Shown one piece after another: positions 58,701-64,000 of a stretch of 64,000 nucleotides of DNA. Under the pieces are notes generated by a model. The model did no database searches. It was not told the origin of the DNA and saw nothing but the letters and a program-made list of their open reading frames with translations. A program made the position numbers and the translations under genes. The stretch comes from Utricularia gibba. Taxonomy: Eukaryota > Streptophyta > Magnoliopsida > Lamiales > Lentibulariaceae. The stretch lies in contig NEEC01000015.1 in NCBI GenBank assembly GCA_002189035.1, forward strand, positions 1,240,001 through 1,304,000. The letters are read 5' to 3'. Each line of letters starts with the position of its first letter. The stretch's first letter is position 1.

Positions 58701-60185
58701 CATTATCGTCAAAACAGGAGGCCTCCCTTCTAATTTATCCAAGTCATCTTCATCAAGAATTTCCTTCTTTTTTGCCATTTGTTCAACTTTCACAGACACA
58801 GCATCAATCACTTCCACATTGTAGTCTTTGCAAACCATCTTCACTATGTCTTTGCTCAGTTTTTGCACACCATCAGGCCTAATTCCCTTAGAGTACAGTA
58901 AACCAAGGATTTCACCCTCGCTGATGGCCAAGTTGTAGGCCAATTCTTCTGTTAGCATTCCGTCTTCATCGACTTCCATTATTTCTACTTTGACAGGTGC
59001 AGCATCTCGAGCTGCCTGAAGCCTAGCAGCTTTTCGGCTTGCTTTACTCCACTTTCTACCTTTTCTTCCAGATGAAGCGCCAGGAATAGAACCCCCGAGT
59101 TCAGATGCATCTTCGTCCACAATATCATCTTCTTTGTCAACAAGTCTCCGCCGAAGCCCTCCAGATGGACCACTCTTCTTTCTAAATTCATCTTTAAACT
59201 TACCAGGTGGAGGGCTCTTTCCTGGTTTTGGTGGGGCTAAAACAGCTTGGGCAATCAGAGGGTCAACAACAGGTTTCTTTGATGCAAATTTGTCAACTAA
59301 GATTGGTTTCCTTTTTGGTGGCTTTGTCCCTAAATCACCTTCAAATCCAACAGGTGCTTTAGCAGCAGAATTTACATCCTTCAATATAACAGGTTTCTTC
59401 ACCGGAGGTAATGGAGCTACAGAGGGTTTTGACTGCAACCTTGGCTCAGATTTTAGAGGTGGCGGAGGAGCTATTGGTGCTTTAGCTACAGATTGAGTCG
59501 TTTGTGAAGACCTTGGAGATCCTGTTACATCTCCTTCACCCTTTCCAGGTTCTTGTTTTTGCTGTTCCTTTACAACTTTTTCCACAGTTGCCACTGGATT
59601 TCCCTTCCGCCAGACACTCTTTAATGTCTTGCTCCTGCGATTTGAACCGTCATCAACTGAATTAGATGGAGTACCATTCTTTTGGTTGGGTATCTCAGTG
59701 GTTACACGTTTATTTGAAACATTCGGCTTCTTAATAGTTTCTAGCTTCTCCGCCTTCTCCAAGACCTCTCCTAACGACTCAATAACCCTGCTTCTCCCTT
59801 CCACATTACCAACCTTTCCATTTCCCGGTTTTCCCCCAGGTTGGACATCATCCCATGGAGCACTGCGAAAAGGATCCAGCTTTGAATCCGATTTCAGAAC
59901 TGGCTTGGGAGCAGCTCTAAGAAATGCATCAGCATTATCCTCTTCATCACCTCCATAGGTAGAGTGAAGAGACACTGAAGCCCCTTGCTCAGCGATGGAA
60001 TTGGTGGCCGCCCAAAATCTACCATTTCCAACATACCTCCATCTTTGCCGGCTCCAACACCTTCTAAAACTACTCCCATTTCTTTGAAAAGAGACCCCCC
60101 GCACTAAACAAACAGCGCCCTCAAAATCACCAAAAGAAATCACATTCACACCTCCCAAATTCACCAGGGAAGCTGAAGAAGCCAT
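55707..60185 (-). CDS. FUG1: Chloroplast translation initiation factor IF-2
   Basis: Twelve exons on the minus strand: 58680..60185, 58566..58598, 58351..58464, 58038..58187, 57842..57940, 57639..57701, 57207..57362, 57058..57123, 56681..56917, 56230..56505, 55965..56153 and 55707..55868, giving 1016 aa (Arabidopsis FUG1 about 1026). A transit peptide and a long basic, Pro/Lys-rich N-terminal region precede the GTPase. G motifs: GHVDHGK, DTPGHE, NKID. Switch 1 lies in [10 protein letters not shown]. Domains II-IV follow with [31 protein letters not shown] and [10 protein letters not shown], ending [16 protein letters not shown]. It places initiator tRNA on plastid 30S ribosomes in a GTP-dependent way; Arabidopsis fug1 nulls are embryo-lethal and weak alleles suppress var2 variegation. 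Odd: introns after DTPGHE and after EAFGK begin with GC rather than GT. Confidence 0.96.
57376..57588. repeat. Tandem duplication inside an IF-2 intron
   Basis: Two copies of about 94 bases (57376-57469 and 57495-57588) share about 80-85% identity by eye, both beginning AAGTAATATTCAGA and ending AAAATGAT. They lie within intron 57363..57638. Confidence 0.8.
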
Positions 60186-60314
60186 CCTAGAACACCTAAA
60201 TATAGCTCACCATTCCAAGGTACTCTACTTACGAAACTCCACTCAATCCGAGAGAAACAACGGAAAAGAATTCGTCCCAACCCAATAAAAGCTCAAAAGT
60301 ATCGAAAAAGAACC

Positions 60315-60521
60315 TCAAAACCCACCTGCAAGAAACTCCATAACACAGTTGCTGGCGCCGCAAACGATTATGAAATCATTCGAGGCCTGAGATAAGCTTA
60401 TCGCCGGAAGCGAGAGTGCTATGGCCCAGAAATGGTTTCGGTCCTGGGTTATCCTTTGTGTGGCTGGAAAGCCAGGAACTCGAGTGAAAATGGTGCCGAA
60501 TTTGCATGATAAGGTCTTCAT
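60315..60521 (-). other. Upstream open reading frame in the IF-2 leader
   Basis: A 68-codon frame starting with an ATG at 60521 (MKTLSCKFGTIFTRVPGF) lies 130 bases before the IF-2 start. It contains a CAG|GTGGG donor-like site near its end, so the leader may be spliced. It could be a uORF or the 5' exon of a longer N-terminus; no family match known. Confidence 0.3.
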
Positions 60522-60884
60522 TTCCCGTTGCCTCCGTGGCCGCTCAGGGGCCAGCCAGCCCTACACTTCTGATCTCATAAGGAATCTCGTTTTCTAGCCC
60601 TAAATTACACCAATTATAAAATAAAAATTAAATACATAATAAACACATTATGCAAAGATTAATCTGTTTAATCTTTTTCCCCACACCAATCAACTATGTA
60701 ATTAAATCATCTTATCCATCTAATCGTCATTAAGAAAAGATGGCCTGTATATTCCGATATATACAAGAAACAGAGGAACGGCGGAGCAGCGCGGAACTGC
60801 ATCGCGTCGTCTCTTAATTCTGCACATAATCTGCGCCTCAAGCTTCACAGATGTGCAAATGTTTATCGGCTCCCGTCTCGAGAA

Positions 60885-62624
60885 TCATCGCCGGCATTCC
60901 AAGTCGTGGGCGCTGATGAACGTGCCGTGGAAACCGTAGGGGACCCGAGAAGGAAGCTTCACAGTTGCGGTGAGTTGAAGAGTCATGGCGTTCACAATTT
61001 GCAGCTCCGATTCCCATGTTTGTTCGTTGTGGGTGAATACTAAGATGTATCCGTCGTCTTCGGATTCCGAGTCGGGGCTCCGGGGGAGGAAGAGGGGCTC
61101 GCCGCCATATTTATCGTTGCCGTAGATGAACTTTCTGGTTTCTCCGGTGACAAGATCCACTTTTGCGAAACCGGAAACTCTTGGCCACGGCTCGGCGATG
61201 GCAAGATACGCGAACCGGGTTTTTCTCCCCAGTTTGTTCCTGTTTACCATTCCTGCTTCTAAGTTCACTTGATCTGATTCCGACAAGATTCTTCGGCGAG
61301 TTGATTCTCCGGTGGCAGGATTCAGCCTTATTTCTGATAACACGCTCTTTAGTCCCTCTTCGCAGTCGACGAAAATCGAATCCGCCGGAGTCATACAAGA
61401 ACCAATGACAACAATTTCATCGCTATCCTTGTCCTCCCACGCATTCCATAAATGAAAGCAAAAGCAATCAGGAACTTCAATCCATCTAATACCAGAGGCG
61501 TTCGTCGCATACTTGTCAAGCAGACCAAATCTCGACACTTTTTCTCGGTTGAAGACCACCGGAGAACCGCCACGGATCATTTCTGACATTTTGAACTCTA
61601 CCTGCTGATCAGGGATGATCACAAAGTTCTCAGTTATGGCAAAATCGTGCATCATTGTGGGCTCATCAACAGGGACTTCCACGTCCTCTGACTTCAGCCC
61701 ATTTCTCGATACCCAAAAGTACTTCAAATATGGCTTCTGGATCACGTTGTAGCTCAGAGCAAACATCTCCCCTGAAACTGGATCGACCTTGGGATGCGCG
61801 ATCATGGTGGAATCTAATCGCCCCTCAAAATCGTATCTTCCCACAGTTTCAATATCTCCACTTTCGGTCACTCGAACGTGATACGGCAAATCGTCCTCCG
61901 AAATCGCCAGTAGCCGTCGGTTAAAGTAGACTAAACCGGCGTTAGCGACGCCGATACCCTGACTGGAGTCGAGGAGCTTAAACATTCCTCGGGCGAAGAA
62001 AAGCAGCAATCTTGCAATCCCGGTATGCCCGTGAAGTTCCCCGATGGCTTTAGGGAAAATGGGGCGTCCCAAAGCACGCTCTTGAACCAGTCTCTGCGTC
62101 TCTGTGAACCGGCAAGCGTAGCTGACATCTCCGCCGTCGAATTTCACGGCGTGGATCATGCCGTCCCCATCGAATAGGTGATGACCGGATACCGGCTCGA
62201 ATAACGGATTAGCGCCGTTTCTAACATAAACACCCCGAATCCATTCCGGTATCTTCCCAATGACTCGAAGGTTATGCTCCACCGGATGCTCTGGCACAGG
62301 GGAGAAGTTACCGGCTAACTGGACGCGAGGATCAGCAGTTTTGGGAAGTGGGTGTTTCAGCTCCTGCTCCGTCAACGCCTTGTCAACCGCATCCAACGCC
62401 GCCGCCGCCGCGTTTTGAATCCAGTTCCAGCTCTTAGTCTGAACAGGAGCAGGAGCATTGGTTTTACTCCGGAGCAGCCGCGGCGGCGCCGGCGGATGCT
62501 GCGGCATCGATTGTTTTAGAGGGAGATCCACTGTGGGCGTCTGCAAAACACAGTGGACATCGGATAAAACTGGATATCTAGGCTTGGTGTAAGAATTTGC
62601 AGTGGACAGAGAAGAAACAGCCAT
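60885..62624 (-). CDS. NCED: 9-cis-epoxycarotenoid dioxygenase (ABA biosynthesis)
   Basis: Intronless, 579 aa, as is typical for NCED genes. The transit peptide covers about the first 60 residues. An amphipathic helix that docks on thylakoids follows ([19 protein letters not shown]). The carotenoid-oxygenase propeller keeps all four iron-binding His: H277 (MIAHPKVDP), H326 (MMHDFAI), H391 (CFHLWNAWE) and H566 (YGFHGTFI). It cleaves 9-cis-violaxanthin and 9'-cis-neoxanthin in plastids to xanthoxin, the rate-limiting step of abscisic acid synthesis. [23 protein letters not shown] and [13 protein letters not shown] match NCED3/NCED5-type enzymes closely. The C-terminus ends AHDLECRR, where most NCEDs have ADDL followed by a few residues. 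A TATA box is 88 bases upstream. Drought or ABA induction is likely by family. Confidence 0.95.
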   Translation of the reverse strand: MAVSSLSTANSYTKPRYPVLSDVHCVLQTPTVDLPLKQSMPQHPPAPPRLLRSKTNAPAPVQTKSWNWIQNAAAAALDAVDKALTEQELKHPLPKTADPRVQLAGNFSPVPEHPVEHNLRVIGKIPEWIRGVYVRNGANPLFEPVSGHHLFDGDGMIHAVKFDGGDVSYACRFTETQRLVQERALGRPIFPKAIGELHGHTGIARLLLFFARGMFKLLDSSQGIGVANAGLVYFNRRLLAISEDDLPYHVRVTESGDIETVGRYDFEGRLDSTMIAHPKVDPVSGEMFALSYNVIQKPYLKYFWVSRNGLKSEDVEVPVDEPTMMHDFAITENFVIIPDQQVEFKMSEMIRGGSPVVFNREKVSRFGLLDKYATNASGIRWIEVPDCFCFHLWNAWEDKDSDEIVVIGSCMTPADSIFVDCEEGLKSVLSEIRLNPATGESTRRRILSESDQVNLEAGMVNRNKLGRKTRFAYLAIAEPWPRVSGFAKVDLVTGETRKFIYGNDKYGGEPLFLPRSPDSESEDDGYILVFTHNEQTWESELQIVNAMTLQLTATVKLPSRVPYGFHGTFISAHDLECRR

Positions 62625-62711
62625 GTGGTGCCGGCGTTGGTATCTCAGCGAACGTGTGTGCCGGTTGGTGTGGTGGTTGTTGAGACTCTGACCCGATTGA
62701 TGATCTGAAGG

Positions 62712-62720
62712 TTATTTATA
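62712..62720 (-). promoter_or_regulatory. TATA box of the NCED gene
   Basis: TATAAATAA on the minus strand, about 88-96 bases before the NCED start codon. Confidence 0.6.
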
Positions 62721-64000
62721 GAAGGAGGGGACGCACACTCGCCAGCCCCAGCCCACGACTGCAACACTTCATCATCATCATCATCACTCTTCCATCATCT
62801 TCTTTGAAAACCATACCTATTTCATCACTCAACTTCAATTTCTTCCAACATACTCTTCTCAACAAAAATTCTCTTTATGGTTAAAATCAGCATTTTCCAT
62901 ACCTTTGTATTTGATTTAGTGTATTATTATTACTATAACCTTTTTTTTTTTACATTGTAACTGTAATTGTGTAGTCATCAGTGTTACAACGAGGACAAAA
63001 ATTAATTGCGTCATCAAGCAAACCCTAAAAAACTAGGTTTTCATGTAGGATCTGAATACTGTTGGAAAGTCAAAATGCAAAACATAGAAATGGGTGATTA
63101 GTACATTAAAAAACGAAATTAATATAATAATAAATATTATAATAAAATAAAATACTATTTAAAAAAGTGATTTTAATGAAAAAAAAGTATTATTTTTTAT
63201 ACAACCCAATTAACCTAAAAGACAAACCCCAAAATCCAAGGGCACAACTCCTAATTTCATATGAATAAAAGTTATCCAATTGTATTATAAAAGTGATCAC
63301 TATGTTTTTTAGGTGTGTAATAAAATTGATCATCGTATATATCAAATTTTGATTGTACTATATGAAATAAAAAATTACGATGATAAATTTTCTAAATGAT
63401 GAATCAAATGCAGGTGGGCAGAGGAGGATGTCAATTGCAAATTTACTACTACCAATTTCGTAGATTGACCGGGTGGGAGCATTCTAAGGATCCATCCCAT
63501 GATGAGATCCGACCATGAGCCTTAAATGTGACACGCGTTCGTTGGTAAGTGGTCACCTCATCCGCTAAAAGAAAATTTAATAAACTATTCGGATAGGCCA
63601 CACGCCTGGCTGCCTGCGCAGTTCAAGCTCCGCTGTCAGCAACCTCCGCTCCCTGTTCCTTTTTTTTGTCGTCAGCGTGCGCATGAAAGGGGGAGTCAAT
63701 TCCTCATGTCCCTCTCTGTCCGAATGCAAACAACCAAGACAATGGTGTTTTATGGCTGTTAATCGAGATTAAGGGTGTCGACTGGAGAATTAGTATTCCT
63801 AGATATTTTAATTTATTCGATAATAAATAATAATAAAATTTGTATTTAAATAAATATCATTTATCACATATTAAAATATTCATAATATATGATTGAAGTA
63901 ATAATGTACTCTGACATGATTGAATTAATTAAATCTATCTAATAAATAAATGGATTTTTCATCATAAATACAATCTTAAATAAGAAAAAATGATTGAATA
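62721..64000. other. NCED upstream region
   Basis: Probable promoter of NCED. It has a short (ATC)n run near 62,770, AT-rich blocks at 63,100-63,400 and 63,790-64,000, and a GACACGCG word near 63,530. I see no open frame of interest to the end of the window. Confidence 0.55.

Noticed and set aside
59134-59958. Two plus-strand frames of 109-120 codons
   Set aside because: Antisense shadows of the long first exon of the IF-2 gene.

Overview
This window is nuclear DNA of a flowering plant, almost certainly a eudicot. The genes are split by many short GT-AG introns (about 60-300 nt) in AT-rich surroundings, intergenic DNA carries AT-rich tracts and simple repeats, and every recognisable protein belongs to a plant family. 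I see no prokaryotic operon, CRISPR array, rRNA, convincing tRNA or intact transposon. The species cannot be told from the sequence.

Layout. 1-5.1 kb: no convincing gene. 5.2-6.0: HD-Zip class I factor of the ATHB52 type. 7.1-8.65: MMS21-type SUMO E3 ligase (7 exons). 9.2-10.0: DUF1685-like protein. 11.8-14.1 (minus): long acidic protein whose frame is broken by two apparent 1-base deletions. 16.8-18.1: SPL/SPEAR-type EAR repressor. 18.2-18.6 (minus): secreted proline-rich protein. 19.6-22.0 (minus): TTL (TPR plus thioredoxin-like fold). 22.6-24.4: plastid protein, perhaps EMB3120-like. 24.7-26.1: PPR protein. 27.4-29.6: NHL-repeat protein. 30.1-35.4 and 37.3-42.5 (minus): tandem malectin/LRR receptor kinases. 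44.2-46.3: LIP5. 47.9-49.0: beta-1,3-glucanase. 50.5-53.9: STAT-like SH2 protein. 54.0-55.2 (minus): FAP3. 55.7-60.2 (minus): chloroplast IF-2. 60.9-62.6 (minus): NCED.

The genes do not form one pathway. Four encode predicted plastid proteins: the 591-aa protein, FAP3, IF-2 and NCED. Others act in transcription (HD-Zip, SPEAR, STAT-like), DNA repair and SUMOylation (MMS21), receptor signalling (RLKs, TTL), endosomal sorting (LIP5) and the wall (glucanase, proline-rich protein). The set TTL, PPR, NHL, LRR-RLK and FAP3 resembles Arabidopsis regions near At1g53300-53520 and At3g14440-15150, so this looks like a conserved ancestral block.

The points most worth checking are: three 1-base deletions, all beside G/C runs, that break two genes; a kinase segment nearly identical between the tandem receptors, suggesting gene conversion; two GC-AG introns in the IF-2 gene; an in-frame NAGNAG intron in LIP5; and an unexplained exon-like stretch at 18.83-18.96 kb. 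I found no convincing undescribed multi-gene system.
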